Program-made: the position numbers and the translations under genes
The notes under the pieces: model-generated
Told to the model about the DNA's origin: nothing
The model's input: only the letters and a program-made list of their open reading frames with translations
Database searches by the model: none
DNA from: Nocardia panacis
Lineage (GTDB): Bacteria; Actinomycetota; Actinomycetes; Mycobacteriales; Mycobacteriaceae
DNA: 64,000 nucleotides
Direction: 5' to 3'
NCBI RefSeq assembly: GCF_003598715.1
Contig: NZ_QZFU01000012.1
Location: forward strand, 124,001 to 188,000
Shown: piece after piece, positions 1 to 8,430 of the stretch
How positions within the stretch are numbered: position 1 is the first letter of the stretch
How the letters are laid out: every line of letters begins with the position of its first letter

Positions 1-594
1 TGCATGGTATTGCGTAGACTGATTTCCAGGCAGTGTAATGGTACGTAAAAGGAAGCCGCGATCTCAAGGTTCCATACATAGAGACTCGCGACAGGCACTC
101 CGTCGCGTTGCGCCGCGATGAGGTATGGCCCGAGGCGCGGCGCAGCAAATTGTTGCACGAACCATCCGGGCAGGTCGCCGGACATGGGATACCTCCGCGA
201 GTGAGTTCTTCTCTGTGGTGGCGCAGTCAGGTAGACTCGTTCGAGTACGCCCCGGGTCCGCCTCTGCTATGCATGCCGCCCGGGGCACCGCTTTGTGCCC
301 CCCCTTGTGGTGAGGGGCCTGAGCTTCAGTGATCGTCAATCCAGGATCTTCGGCCCGTGAGAAGGATAACGCTCCTGTGTGGAGTAAGCAAGTTTGTATC
401 GCGATACAACATCGATCCGTGTGGCCTACAGCCGTGGCGTAGGCACGAATCGTGGCAGTAGTACGGACTCCGATCGGCGCGCATCGCAACCGTTCATCGG
501 TTCGCCGGAGTCGACCGCGCTTCTGGTCGATGGTCGAAGCGGCGTCGACGAATCCATCGGGCCTGCCTTCGATTTCAGCTTCGTGATGAGGGCA
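1..594. other. Left-edge region without a convincing gene
   Basis: No reading frame here looks like a conserved protein. The one long minus-strand frame (64-489) is rich in Cys, Arg, Thr and His with no recognisable domain. The notable element is a perfect 16-bp palindrome at 394-409. The stretch may hold a decayed gene or the regulatory region of a gene outside the window. Confidence 0.5.
394..409. promoter_or_regulatory. Perfect 16-bp palindrome, candidate operator
   Basis: TTGTATCGCGATACAA is identical to its reverse complement. Its length and A/T-rich outer arms suit a TetR- or GntR-type homodimer operator. No obvious gene starts next to it, so its target is unknown. Confidence 0.45.
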
Positions 595-1785
595 TTAACC
601 GCCGGAGTGCATGACGTCGGCGGCGGTCGGGACGGTGGGGTCTTCGGGGTTGTCGAGCCAACCTTCGGGGAGGACCACCTTGCCGGGAGAACCCTGGCGG
701 CCGCGCGGACCTTCGGCGTCGAGGGGGAAGGGGGCGGTGGGGTCCAGGAGAGCGATGAGGTCGGCCAGTTCGGGGAGGGAGGAGACGGTGGCGAAGCGGC
801 GGCGCAGGTCGGAACCGACCGGGAAACCCATGAGGTACCAGGCCATATGTTTGCGGATATCGCGCATGGCCTTGTCGGGGCCGTCGTGCTCGACGAGCAG
901 TTCGGTGTGGCGGTAGAGGATCTCGCCGACGCGGCCGAGGGTGGGACCCGCGGGGACCGGGTCGCCGCGCAGGGCGGCTTGCAGTTCGGCGAACAGCCAG
1001 GGGCGGCCCAGGCAGCCGCGGCCGACCACAACACCGTCGCAGCCGGTTTCCGCCATCATGCGCACGGCGTTGGCGGCGCTGAAGATATCGCCGTTGCCGA
1101 GTACGGGGATGGTGGTGACGGCCTCCTTGAGGCGGGCGATGGCCGACCAGTCGGCTTGGCCGGAGTACCGCTGCGCGGCGGTGCGGGCATGCAGTGCCAC
1201 CGCCTGCGCGCCCTCCGCGGCGGCGATGCGGCCCGCGTCGAGATAGGTGTGATGGTCCTCGTCGATGCCGATCCGGAATTTCACGGTGACCGGTACCCCC
1301 GCCGGTTCGGCCCCGGCGACCATGGCCCGCACGATCTCGCGGAACAGTGTTCGCTTGTACGGCAGCGCCGCCCCGCCGCCGAGCCGCGTGACCTTCGGCA
1401 CAGGGCAGCCCAGGTTCAGGTCGATGTGGTCGGCCCAGCCCTCGCCGACGATGATCCGCACGGCCTCGCCGAGTGTGGCGGGATCCACGCCGTAGAGCTG
1501 CATCGAGCGGGGCTGCTCGTCCGCGCTGAACGACATCATGTGCAGCGTCTTCTCGTTGCGCTCGACCACGGCGCGCGCGGTGATCATCTCGCACACGTAA
1601 ATGGACGTGGGGCTGCCGAATTCGCGGCAGAGCGTGCGGAAGGCGACATTGGTGATGCCCGCCATCGGCGCGAGCACCACCGCCGGGTCGACCGGGTAGG
1701 GGCCGATCCGCAGGGCGGTGCGCGGAGCTTCGAGCGAGGTCGTCACGCTGACCAGTGTCTCATCCGCCAGGAAGTGCCCACCCAT
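595..1785 (-). CDS. dus: tRNA-dihydrouridine synthase (DusB family)
   Basis: Flavin-dependent enzyme that reduces uridine to dihydrouridine in the tRNA D-loop using NADPH. The 396-residue product has the FMN-binding TIM-barrel start APMAGITN near residue 39, the catalytic-cysteine motif LNLGCPVPK with Cys at about 127, and the later motifs LHARTAAQRYSG and GNGDIF. The start is uncertain: ATG at 1785 is used here, ATG at 1833 gives 16 more residues, and GTG at 1746 also fits the family N-terminus. It is probably transcribed alone. In M. tuberculosis the homologue sits directly beside desA1; here about 4.5 kb separates them. Confidence 0.95.
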   Translation of the reverse strand: MGGHFLADETLVSVTTSLEAPRTALRIGPYPVDPAVVLAPMAGITNVAFRTLCREFGSPTSIYVCEMITARAVVERNEKTLHMMSFSADEQPRSMQLYGVDPATLGEAVRIIVGEGWADHIDLNLGCPVPKVTRLGGGAALPYKRTLFREIVRAMVAGAEPAGVPVTVKFRIGIDEDHHTYLDAGRIAAAEGAQAVALHARTAAQRYSGQADWSAIARLKEAVTTIPVLGNGDIFSAANAVRMMAETGCDGVVVGRGCLGRPWLFAELQAALRGDPVPAGPTLGRVGEILYRHTELLVEHDGPDKAMRDIRKHMAWYLMGFPVGSDLRRRFATVSSLPELADLIALLDPTAPFPLDAEGPRGRQGSPGKVVLPEGWLDNPEDPTVPTAADVMHSGG

Positions 1786-1860
1786 ATGCTCGCCGGCTGT
1801 GGCTCCCCTCACTCCTCCTCGGGAAGCGGCCATGCCCAGGGCCGTGTCGGGTCGGGGCGT

Positions 1861-3135
1861 TCACGGACCGAGCAGTGCCGCGGGGACGACGGCGATGCCA
1901 TCGGGTCTGCGGTACGCGTAGCGGCCGGTGGTGATCACGACGGCGTCGGCGAGCAGGTCGCCCACTTTCGATTTCAACCATCGCAGGTGGGTGAGGTCTT
2001 GTTCGTCGACTGTCGCGGCGAGTTTGGTTTCGATGGCGACGATGCGCCCACCCGGCCCGGTGATGATGAAATCCAGTTCGTGGTCACCGTTTCGGGTGCG
2101 CAGATGTTGCAGGTGGGCCTCGTTGTCCCTGGCGTAGACGTGCAGGCAGAGCGCGACCAACGCTTCGAAGAGTTGGCCGAGCATGCTGGTGCCTGACGAA
2201 ACCCGCACGCCGGGTGTGGTTCCGGACAGCAGGGTGTCCGAGGTCAGGTCGAGCAGGCGTGCCGACAATGCCGGGTCGGCGAGGAAGTGTTTGGGCGCCA
2301 GGGCCAGCCGGGCGAAGGCGTTGTCGACGGGGAGCCAGCCGGGTACCGGATCGAGCAGCCACAGTTGCGACAGCACATCCCGATAGGTGATGGTTGTCGT
2401 CTTCGCCGGTTTGTCGGTTTCTCCCGATGTGGCCGCGTCCAGGATCGTGTTGTAGGAGGCGCTGGTCGCGGTGGCCGCGGCATAGGCGGTCAGCCATGCT
2501 CGCAAGGTCGCCGGGCGTCGGACGGGGTGACCCTGTTCGGCGAAGTCTCGTTCGACGATTCGAGCCAAGTAGCCGTCGAGTTGGGCGCGACGGGCACGGG
2601 CGGGTAGCGGACGGATTCCGGGGAAGCCCGACCCGGTGATCTCTTCGACGTATTCGGGGAGTTCGATCGCGGATTCGCCTTCGAGTGGTTTTCGTCGGCC
2701 CGTCAGCAGTTCTCGCAGACTGACGGTCGGCTCGCAGATGCCCCGTTCGACCAGGGCCATGGGGCGCATGCGTACCTGCACGATCCGGCCCGCACCCGAA
2801 TGCGTCGGAGTCTCGGTGGGAATCGCGCTGCCGGTGAGGAGGAATCGCGCGGCCTGCGGGTCGCGATCCACGCTGCGTCGCACCTGGTCCCACACCGCCG
2901 GATAACGCTGCCACTCGTCGATCAGCACGGTGCCCGTGCTGCGGTCGATCCGACCGGGATCCGCCGCGAGCAGTTCTCGCTGCTGCGCATTGTCAAGTGC
3001 GTATACGCTGTCGGCTCTGCGCTGGGCGGTAGCGGTTTTTCCGACTCCCTTGGCGCCTTCGATCGCCACTGCGGCCAGGCTGGGTAGCAGTTCGTCGAGC
3101 TCCGTGTCGACCACACGTCCCCGGTAGGTCACCAT
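1861..3135 (-). CDS. AAA ATPase with DUF4143-type C-terminal domain
   Basis: The 424-residue protein has an N-terminal AAA_14-type ATPase with Walker A GAKGVGKT (27-34), Walker B LIDEW (71-75) and sensor-like FLLTGSA (98-104). The C-terminal third has ELDFII followed by VAIETKLA, the D...ExK pattern of a restriction-endonuclease-like fold seen in DUF4143 proteins. These proteins are common single-gene accessory elements of unknown role, sometimes suggested to be toxin-related or nucleic-acid acting. A -10-like TAGCGT lies 6 nt before the ATG, suggesting a leaderless mRNA. A 12-bp direct repeat with one mismatch lies just upstream. It is an accessory gene between dus and desA1. Confidence 0.85.
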   Translation of the reverse strand: MVTYRGRVVDTELDELLPSLAAVAIEGAKGVGKTATAQRRADSVYALDNAQQRELLAADPGRIDRSTGTVLIDEWQRYPAVWDQVRRSVDRDPQAARFLLTGSAIPTETPTHSGAGRIVQVRMRPMALVERGICEPTVSLRELLTGRRKPLEGESAIELPEYVEEITGSGFPGIRPLPARARRAQLDGYLARIVERDFAEQGHPVRRPATLRAWLTAYAAATATSASYNTILDAATSGETDKPAKTTTITYRDVLSQLWLLDPVPGWLPVDNAFARLALAPKHFLADPALSARLLDLTSDTLLSGTTPGVRVSSGTSMLGQLFEALVALCLHVYARDNEAHLQHLRTRNGDHELDFIITGPGGRIVAIETKLAATVDEQDLTHLRWLKSKVGDLLADAVVITTGRYAYRRPDGIAVVPAALLGP

Positions 3136-3145
3136 GGTCGTACGC

Positions 3146-3203
3146 TACCATTAGCAGGTCCTCTAGCCTACCTTTTGCATTATCGCTGGGATACCGTTAG
3201 CAG
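3146..3203. repeat. Direct repeat upstream of the DUF4143 ATPase
   Basis: TACCATTAGCAG at 3146-3157 recurs with one change as TACCGTTAGCAG at 3192-3203. The first copy is embedded in an inverted repeat, GCTA-N4-TAGC. The spacing and position just upstream of the ATPase promoter would suit a tandem regulator site, but this is inference. Confidence 0.35.
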
Positions 3204-3390
3204 TTGATCTGTACTACTGTTGGCAAGCTGGGCGGACGAATCTGCGACCTGTTGCCGACAGGTCCGGTCTCGTACGAAAGCCGCCGGAGCAGACCGGCGG
3301 CTCATGTCCCGGATTACCCGCTGACGCACCTTCGGAAGCACGTGTCCGACCGCCGCGAAGTCATTGTCAATGGGCCAGGCAGCGCGCGGG

Positions 3391-4059
3391 CTAGCTCGCC
3401 GCCGACGTGATGGCCGACGCGACGACTTCCGCGTGCGCGAAGTGAGGGAAGTGGCTGGCGCGGAGTTCGGTCAGGGTGGACTCGGTGCGTTCGGCGAAGT
3501 GGCGCTGCAGGGCGGGGTCGAGCATCAGGTCCTCGGTGCACAGCAGGTAGGAGCAGGGCAGGTCATGCCAGGCGGGGCGTCCGGAGGGGGTGGTGAAGCA
3601 GTCGGGATGCGTTCGCTTTTGAACGGCGCTCAGGATGTGCTGGGTCGCGGTGGGGGCGTCGGCGGCGAGGCCGGGGCCGAAGCGGTCGGGGTCGACGGTG
3701 GCCCAGCCGTCGGCGGCCCGCTGGATCGCGGCCATGCCCGGTGTGGCTGCGCCTCCGTCGGTGAGGGAAGCGACGGATTCGCCGGTGTCGGGTGCGAAGG
3801 CGGCGACGAAGACGAGTCGGCTGACGCGCGCGTTGTCGACGGCGGCGCCGGAGATGACCGAGCCGCCGTAGGAGTGACCGACCAGCGTGACCGGTTCGTC
3901 GAATTCCTCGATGGCGCGTCGCGTCCAGGCGATATCGGCCGTCAGCGAGGTCAGCGGTAATTGCACGCCGAGCACTCGATGTCCGCGCAGTGCGGTGATC
4001 ACCGGTCCCCAAGTGGATCCGTCGCTGAATGCCCCGTGTACCAGCACGATATTCGCCAC
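3391..4059 (-). CDS. Alpha/beta hydrolase (RsbQ/esterase-like)
   Basis: A 222-residue alpha/beta hydrolase of unknown substrate. The N-terminus IVLVHGAFSDGS is the oxyanion-hole HG motif, GHSYGGS places the nucleophile at Ser63, and a His-rich segment near residues 205-212 supplies the catalytic His. The start is the GTG at 4059, because GGAG lies 7-8 nt upstream (in ATGGAGTACGACA) and the protein then begins at the first beta strand. The open frame continues upstream but that part has no homology-like content. It is divergent from the short lipoprotein-like ORF at 4117. A monoacylglycerol lipase or methylketone-hydrolase-like role is possible. Confidence 0.85.
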   Translation of the reverse strand: MANIVLVHGAFSDGSTWGPVITALRGHRVLGVQLPLTSLTADIAWTRRAIEEFDEPVTLVGHSYGGSVISGAAVDNARVSRLVFVAAFAPDTGESVASLTDGGAATPGMAAIQRAADGWATVDPDRFGPGLAADAPTATQHILSAVQKRTHPDCFTTPSGRPAWHDLPCSYLLCTEDLMLDPALQRHFAERTESTLTELRASHFPHFAHAEVVASAITSAAS

Positions 4060-4116
4060 TGTCGTACTCCATGAATCCGTCGCGGGCCGGCTCCCGCGTA
4101 TTGGATTGATGCAATC

Positions 4117-4407
4117 ATGTCCCGCAACGGATTTGGGGACCGTCGCGGGTATCCGGCCGAATTCCGCCTGCGGGCGAATCGACGGTGTTCGTCCGGTTGC
4201 CGATACGGTGTGGTGGCCGGCGTCCTCGTCGGATCGGCGGTGCTCGCCGTCGCCTGCTACGCTGGGGAATCCGATCATTCGGGCACCTTCGACGGCCCGT
4301 CCCAGCATCTCGGCAATGGTGAGGTCAGCACCTATGTCACCGTGGACCAATCCGCCGGGAGCTGCGGTGTCGCGCTGACCGGACTCACCCACCGCGACGC
4401 GAGTTGA
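4117..4407 (+). pseudogene. Short lipoprotein-like ORF, possible truncated TTHB210/DUF5602-type protein
   Basis: The 96-codon frame encodes a hydrophobic signal segment (GVVAGVLVGSAVLAVAC) ending in a lipobox-like LAVAC. After it come FDGPSQHLGNGEVSTYVTVD and GVALTG, which resemble the start of a TTHB210-like (DUF5602) domain as I remember it. The frame then stops where a full domain would continue, and the stop codon is only 2 nt from the end of the convergent SDR gene, so the 3' part may have been deleted. The start is uncertain. This is either a remnant or a genuine short lipoprotein. Confidence 0.4.
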
Positions 4408-4409
4408 CT

Positions 4410-5297
4410 CTACTGTTCGCGCAGCCTGCGGTGGTAGATCTCGCGCGCGGCCGGATCGGCATCGACGAAAGCCGTTGCCGCGCCGGTGAATTTCGCCACC
4501 GCGAGCTGCGCCCGATAGGGCAGTAGCTGCGCCGATCGGAGTACCGCGGCCAACGTTCTCGGCACGGTGACCAACAGCTTGTCCCCGAGCGCGGTGCGCA
4601 CAACGGCCGCGGCCACCTGATCCGGGGCAACGGTAGTGAGCGGTTCGACCCAGCCGGGCAGCCGCGCGCCCGCCGACAATTCGGTGCGCACGATACCGGG
4701 CAGCACCACCGAGATCCGCACGCCGTGCGCGCGCATTTCCTGGTGCAGCGCGGAGGAGAAACCGACCACGGCGTGTTTGGTGGCGCAATAGGTGGCCAAA
4801 CCGGGCAGCCCCTGCGTCCCGGCCAGCGAGGCGATATTGATTACCTGGCCGCGCCTGCGCGGCAGGAATCGTCGGGTGGCCAGTCGGGAACCGAGAATCA
4901 CCCCGCGCAGATTGATATCGATGATCCGATCCGTCATCGCCTCGTCCTCGTCGACGAATAATCCGGTTGGCATGATGCCCGCATTATTGATCAGGATGTC
5001 GAGCGGTCCGAGTTCGCGTTCGACGGTGTCGAGGAATTCGGTGAATGCCGCTTTGTCGGTGACATTCAAGGGCAGGCCGAGCACGCGGGCATTCGGATCC
5101 GCGCCGAGTTCGGCTGTTGTTTTGCTGCCGAGTTCGGCCGCGGTCTCGGCGACGAGTTCGGTATCGATATCCCCGAGCGCGACCGCCGCCCCGGCGCGCA
5201 GGAACGCGGCGGCGGTGGCCCGCCCGATACCGCGGGCGCCGCCCGTGATCGCGACGACCTTGCCCGCCAGGATTCCCGCACTGTCCGCACTCGTCAT
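4410..5297 (-). CDS. Short-chain dehydrogenase/reductase
   Basis: A 295-residue classical SDR, an NAD(P)-dependent oxidoreductase of unknown substrate. The cofactor motif TGGARGIG is at 18-25, NNAG at 104-107, and the catalytic residues are Ser157, Tyr170 and Lys174 (YCATK). The C-terminal tail of about 70 residues is basic and longer than usual, as in the mycobacterial SDRs of the ephD/Rv0484c kind. The ATG at 5297 is preferred, since GAGG lies about 9 nt upstream and the 20 residues before it are unlike the family. It converges with the lipoprotein remnant. Confidence 0.88.
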   Translation of the reverse strand: MTSADSAGILAGKVVAITGGARGIGRATAAAFLRAGAAVALGDIDTELVAETAAELGSKTTAELGADPNARVLGLPLNVTDKAAFTEFLDTVERELGPLDILINNAGIMPTGLFVDEDEAMTDRIIDINLRGVILGSRLATRRFLPRRRGQVINIASLAGTQGLPGLATYCATKHAVVGFSSALHQEMRAHGVRISVVLPGIVRTELSAGARLPGWVEPLTTVAPDQVAAAVVRTALGDKLLVTVPRTLAAVLRSAQLLPYRAQLAVAKFTGAATAFVDADPAAREIYHRRLREQ

Positions 5298-5649
5298 CTC
5301 GGCCTTCCTCGGCAGCGATCTCCCTCGCAGCGGGTCACTCGAATTGCGTGATCGCACATCGGATCTCCAATGTCACACCCGCGCGAATCGTTGTTCCAAC
5401 CTAGCGCAGTCGCCGCGGGTGAATTCGGCATTCCGGCGTGGTCGGACCGATTTGCCCGCAGGCTGCCGAAGTTGGTGATACCTGAAGTAATCGAAAAGTG
5501 ATGGCGACCACTTTGCGACGCTGTCACCACTGGGACTTCGGTAGCCTGACCCGCGACGTCCGCCGCTACCAGCGGGTAACGGCGTCGTCGATCTGCGCAG
5601 CACCCCTCGACTAGGTCGGCAACGAAGTCACCCATCGGAGAAGAGCGAA
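5298..5649. other. Intergenic region without a gene
   Basis: These 352 bases separate two divergently transcribed genes and should hold both promoters. No conserved frame, strong inverted repeat or RNA gene was seen. Confidence 0.5.
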
Positions 5650-6219
5650 ATGCAACAACGACCCGACAGCGACGCCACCCCCGGCACCTCGGGGCAACGC
5701 ACGGTATCCATCCGGATCGGCTCCATCGTCCAGATCGGGGTGGTGGCCGTTCTCCTGGTCGCCGTCGCCGTGCTGGCCCTGTTCCTGCGCGATGCCCGCT
5801 CGGATCTGCGGGCGGGTGCCGACCGCGACTCGAACAATCATCACGCCGAACAGGTGGCCACCGACTACGCGGTCGGCGCGGCCACCGTCAGCTACCGGGA
5901 CGTCCCCGGTTGGGTGGGCAAGCTGAAGGCGGGCACCAGCACCGAACTGGCAGGCAAGTTCGAGCAGACGGCCCCGCAGTTGCAGCAGTTGCTGGTGCCG
6001 CTGCAATGGACCTCGACGGCGACGCCGATCACCGCGAAGGTGGTCTCGGATCAGGGCGGGATCTACAAGGTGAATGTCTTCGTCGATGTCACCGCGACCA
6101 ATGCGCAGAATCCACAGGGCAAGCAAAGCACCGCGACCTATAACGTCACAGTGAATCGTGATCAGGGTTGGAAGATCACCGATGTCGGTGGTGTGGACGG
6201 CGCGCTACCGGTGAAATAG
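5650..6219 (+). CDS. Mce-associated membrane protein-like
   Basis: The 189-residue product has a short Pro/Asp/Gln-rich cytoplasmic N-terminus, one membrane helix at about 25-46, and an extracytoplasmic domain of about 140 residues. The segments YRDVPGWVGKLKAG and TYNVTVNRDQGWKITDVGG are typical of Mce-associated (Mam/OmamA-like, NTF2-fold) proteins, which stabilise Mce lipid importers in mycolate actinomycetes. No mce operon is nearby, so this is an orphan copy. GGAGAAG lies 7 nt before the ATG. A very strong terminator follows immediately. Confidence 0.75.
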   Translation: MQQRPDSDATPGTSGQRTVSIRIGSIVQIGVVAVLLVAVAVLALFLRDARSDLRAGADRDSNNHHAEQVATDYAVGAATVSYRDVPGWVGKLKAGTSTELAGKFEQTAPQLQQLLVPLQWTSTATPITAKVVSDQGGIYKVNVFVDVTATNAQNPQGKQSTATYNVTVNRDQGWKITDVGGVDGALPVK

Positions 6220-6230
6220 CGGCCCCGCCA

Positions 6231-6281
6231 ACGCGCTTGGGCCGCCGGAGGGATTCCGGCGGCCCAAGCGCGTATTTTTTT
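6231..6281 (+). terminator. Rho-independent terminator after the Mce-associated gene
   Basis: A perfect 19-bp stem (6231-6249 with 6255-6273) closes a 5-nt loop, followed by A and seven T residues. It lies 11 nt past the stop codon. It could also act on the convergent desaturase transcript, although the opposite flank lacks a comparable T run. Confidence 0.92.
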
Positions 6282-6370
6282 ATTCGAAACCCTTGTTTAC
6301 TCTAGGGGCCTCGGCGTTCAGTAGTTCGGTTGTTTCGAAGGGGCGATGTCGCAGCGGCGTTTTCGACGCT

Positions 6371-7333
6371 TCAGCCCGCGACCTCGACGAATTCGCGCTT
6401 CTTGGCCTCGCGGGCGAGCGAGCGATCACGCTGCTCCTCGAACTTGACGACATCGCGACCGAGCTTGTCCAGGAAGCCGGCCAACCTGTCGCGCACCTGC
6501 TCGCCGCGCGGGGTGAAGTCGTTGCGCTCGAAGATATTCCACTTCTTCAGGACCGGCTGCACGACCTCTTCCAGGTGCTGGCGCATGTCGTAGATGCCGT
6601 GCTTGGCCATGAGGACGCCATTGCGTCGGAAGTTGGGCATGCCCGCGCCGGGCATCCGGAAGTTCTCCAGGATGAGGGTGATGGCGTCGAGCGCCTGATC
6701 GGGCGACAGGTCCAGCGCCGCGCCGCACATATTGCGGTAGAAGATCATGTGCAGGTTCTCGTCGGCGGCGACGCGCTGCAGCATGCGGTCGGCGATCGGG
6801 TCGTTGCAGACCTTGCCGGTATTGCGGTGGCTGACCCTGGTGGCCAACTCCTGGAAGGTGACGTAGGCGACCGAGTGCAGGAAGCCCGCGTCGGCCTCGG
6901 TGGGGGAGGCGAAACCGTTGGTCATGTGGATCATTCGCGCTTCTTCCAGGGCGACCGGATCCACGCCGCGGGTGACGACCAGATAGTCGCGAATGACGAT
7001 GCCGTGGCGGTTCTCCTCGGCCGTCCAGCGTCCTACCCAGGTGCCCCACGCGCCGTCCTGCGAGAAGTTCTCGGCGATCTCGCGGTGGTAGGAGGGAAGG
7101 TTGTCCTCGGTGAGCAGATTGGTGACCATGGCGGCCTTGGCGACCTCGGAGAGCCGGGACTGTTCCGGATCCCAGTCGATGCCCCCGAGTGCCGCGAAAT
7201 TGCGGCCTTCGTCCCACGGGACATAGTCGTGCGGATGCCATTCCTTTGCCAAGGAGAGGTGCCGGTTGACGTTCTCTTCGGCAACCGGCTCCAACTCCGT
7301 GAGCAGCTCGAGTTGAGTCAGATCCCTTGCCAT
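6371..7333 (-). CDS. desA1: Acyl-[acyl-carrier-protein] desaturase, DesA1-like
   Basis: Soluble di-iron desaturase that introduces a double bond into ACP-bound acyl chains, probably for membrane lipids or mycolate precursors. The 320-residue protein has both iron-binding motifs, EENRH (106-110) and DENLH (191-195), in the spacing of the FA_desaturase_2 family. Segments such as ALGGIDWDPEQSRLSEVAKA closely match what I recall of mycobacterial DesA1. The M. tuberculosis gene lies next to dus, which supports the assignment. A 12-bp dyad (7412-7423) sits in the upstream region and could be its operator. Confidence 0.92.
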   Translation of the reverse strand: MARDLTQLELLTELEPVAEENVNRHLSLAKEWHPHDYVPWDEGRNFAALGGIDWDPEQSRLSEVAKAAMVTNLLTEDNLPSYHREIAENFSQDGAWGTWVGRWTAEENRHGIVIRDYLVVTRGVDPVALEEARMIHMTNGFASPTEADAGFLHSVAYVTFQELATRVSHRNTGKVCNDPIADRMLQRVAADENLHMIFYRNMCGAALDLSPDQALDAITLILENFRMPGAGMPNFRRNGVLMAKHGIYDMRQHLEEVVQPVLKKWNIFERNDFTPRGEQVRDRLAGFLDKLGRDVVKFEEQRDRSLAREAKKREFVEVAG

Positions 7334-7411
7334 CTATAAGCCCTTCAGTGAGTGCGTCCGGTCGAGCAGGTCATCCCCCCAACGTAGACCGTTGCCGATG
7401 CGGCCATACCT

Positions 7412-7423
7412 TACGGCACCGTA
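7412..7423. promoter_or_regulatory. Inverted repeat upstream of desA1, candidate operator
   Basis: TACGG-CA-CCGTA lies about 80 bp upstream of the desaturase ATG, just before TAAGGTAT on the coding strand, which could be part of its -10 region. A TetR-type fatty-acid regulator is plausible but unproven. Confidence 0.35.
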
Positions 7424-7616
7424 GGTGTGATGCGAAACGCATCCGGCCGGTAGTGTTTCGCGGTGATGGGTGTCATCCGCCTGCGTTGGCGTGGCGACCA
7501 CTGCGAGTGTAGGCGGGTTGCGGTCGAAAGTGTGACCGCTCATTCCCTGTATCGTCGCGCAGCGCAAGGGATATCGGTGCGGGCAGCGAGACGTTAGCTC
7601 GCCGCCCACGCGAATC

Positions 7617-8183
7617 TCACTTCTTGCCGAAAAGTCCGCCGAGCACCTTGCCGATCGCGGGTCCGGCGTTCTTGGCCAGCGCCTCGCCGACCGCGCTGCC
7701 GATGCTCGTGCTCTTGGCCCCGCCACCGCCGAGCAGACCGCCGAGGATCTCGCCGATCGCGCCGGTTGATCCGCCCTGCGCGCCGCCGAGCTGTTTGGCC
7801 AGGTAGGCCAGCACGATCGGGGCCAGAATCGGTAGCACCTGAGCCATCAGGTCATTGCCGCCCGCGCCATCGGTCGCGCCGAGGGTGCTGATGACATTGC
7901 TCTGGTCCGCGCCGAAGACATCGTCGACGATCCGGGAGCCCGCGTGCACGTCGACCCGGTCGATATCGACCGCGCCGTCGCCCTCGACCAGTTCGCCGTG
8001 TCCGGCCAGAGTGTCGACCAGCGTGGACGCGCCTTCGGGGTGGTCGGCGCCCGCCTGCAATCCGCCCAGCAGTGTCGGCAGCGCGGCCTGTACGGCCGAG
8101 GCTGCGGTGGACTCGTCGACGCCGAGCTTCGCGGCGATCTGTGCGATCGGAACCAGGGCGAGCAAATCATCGAACGAGGTCAT
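7617..8183 (-). CDS. DUF937 family protein
   Basis: A 188-residue protein of the DUF937/YidB-like family. The N-terminal part (FDDLLALVPIAQIAAKLGVDE, then ALPTLLGGL) forms the repeat-like helices of the family; the C-terminus is Gly-rich with LGGLLGGGG and GKVLGGLFGKK. The function is unknown. The ATG at 8183 is chosen because GGTGGAG lies 5-6 nt upstream; an earlier in-frame ATG at 8243 has no ribosome-binding site. It is transcribed away from the tRNA-Lys gene's downstream flank and seems monocistronic. Confidence 0.82.
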   Translation of the reverse strand: MTSFDDLLALVPIAQIAAKLGVDESTAASAVQAALPTLLGGLQAGADHPEGASTLVDTLAGHGELVEGDGAVDIDRVDVHAGSRIVDDVFGADQSNVISTLGATDGAGGNDLMAQVLPILAPIVLAYLAKQLGGAQGGSTGAIGEILGGLLGGGGAKSTSIGSAVGEALAKNAGPAIGKVLGGLFGKK

Positions 8184-8357
8184 CGGCTCCACCTTTGTCG
8201 AGACGCTTGGTTGCGGCGACCCCGTGTCTCGGGGTCGGGCCAAGGGTAGGGGAAGGCCGGGGCGATGTCGTATTCCTGATCTCGGCTGGTGGCGGTCGCA
8301 GGGGGATTACCTGCGGAAATGAATTCGGGCATCCGGTGGAACCGGATGCCCGATGCG

Positions 8358-8430
8358 TGCCCCCAGTAGGGCTCGAACCTACGACCTGCGGATTAAAAGT
8401 CCGTAGCTCTACCAACTGAGCTATAGGGGC
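8358..8430 (-). tRNA. tRNA-Lys (anticodon UUU)
   Basis: A 73-nt cloverleaf with acceptor GCCCCTA/TGGGGGC, a D-arm with GCTC/GAGC, anticodon loop CTTTTAA (anticodon TTT) and T-arm GTAGG-TTCGAGC-CCTAC. CCA is not encoded. The 27-43 pair at the base of the anticodon stem is an A/C mismatch. Confidence 0.95.

Noticed and set aside
64..489. Minus-strand frame of 141 codons near the left edge
   Set aside because: Cys/Arg/His-rich, with no domain and an operator-like palindrome inside it.
394..2196. 600-codon plus-strand open frame
   Set aside because: It is antisense to dus and the ATPase gene; its Gly/Asp/Arg-rich translation is the mirror of high-GC coding DNA.
3279..3302. 9-bp GC hairpin upstream of the hydrolase end, considered as a terminator
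   Set aside because: It has no T tract and lies between the end of one minus-strand gene and the start of the next region without a clear transcript; too weak to list as a feature.
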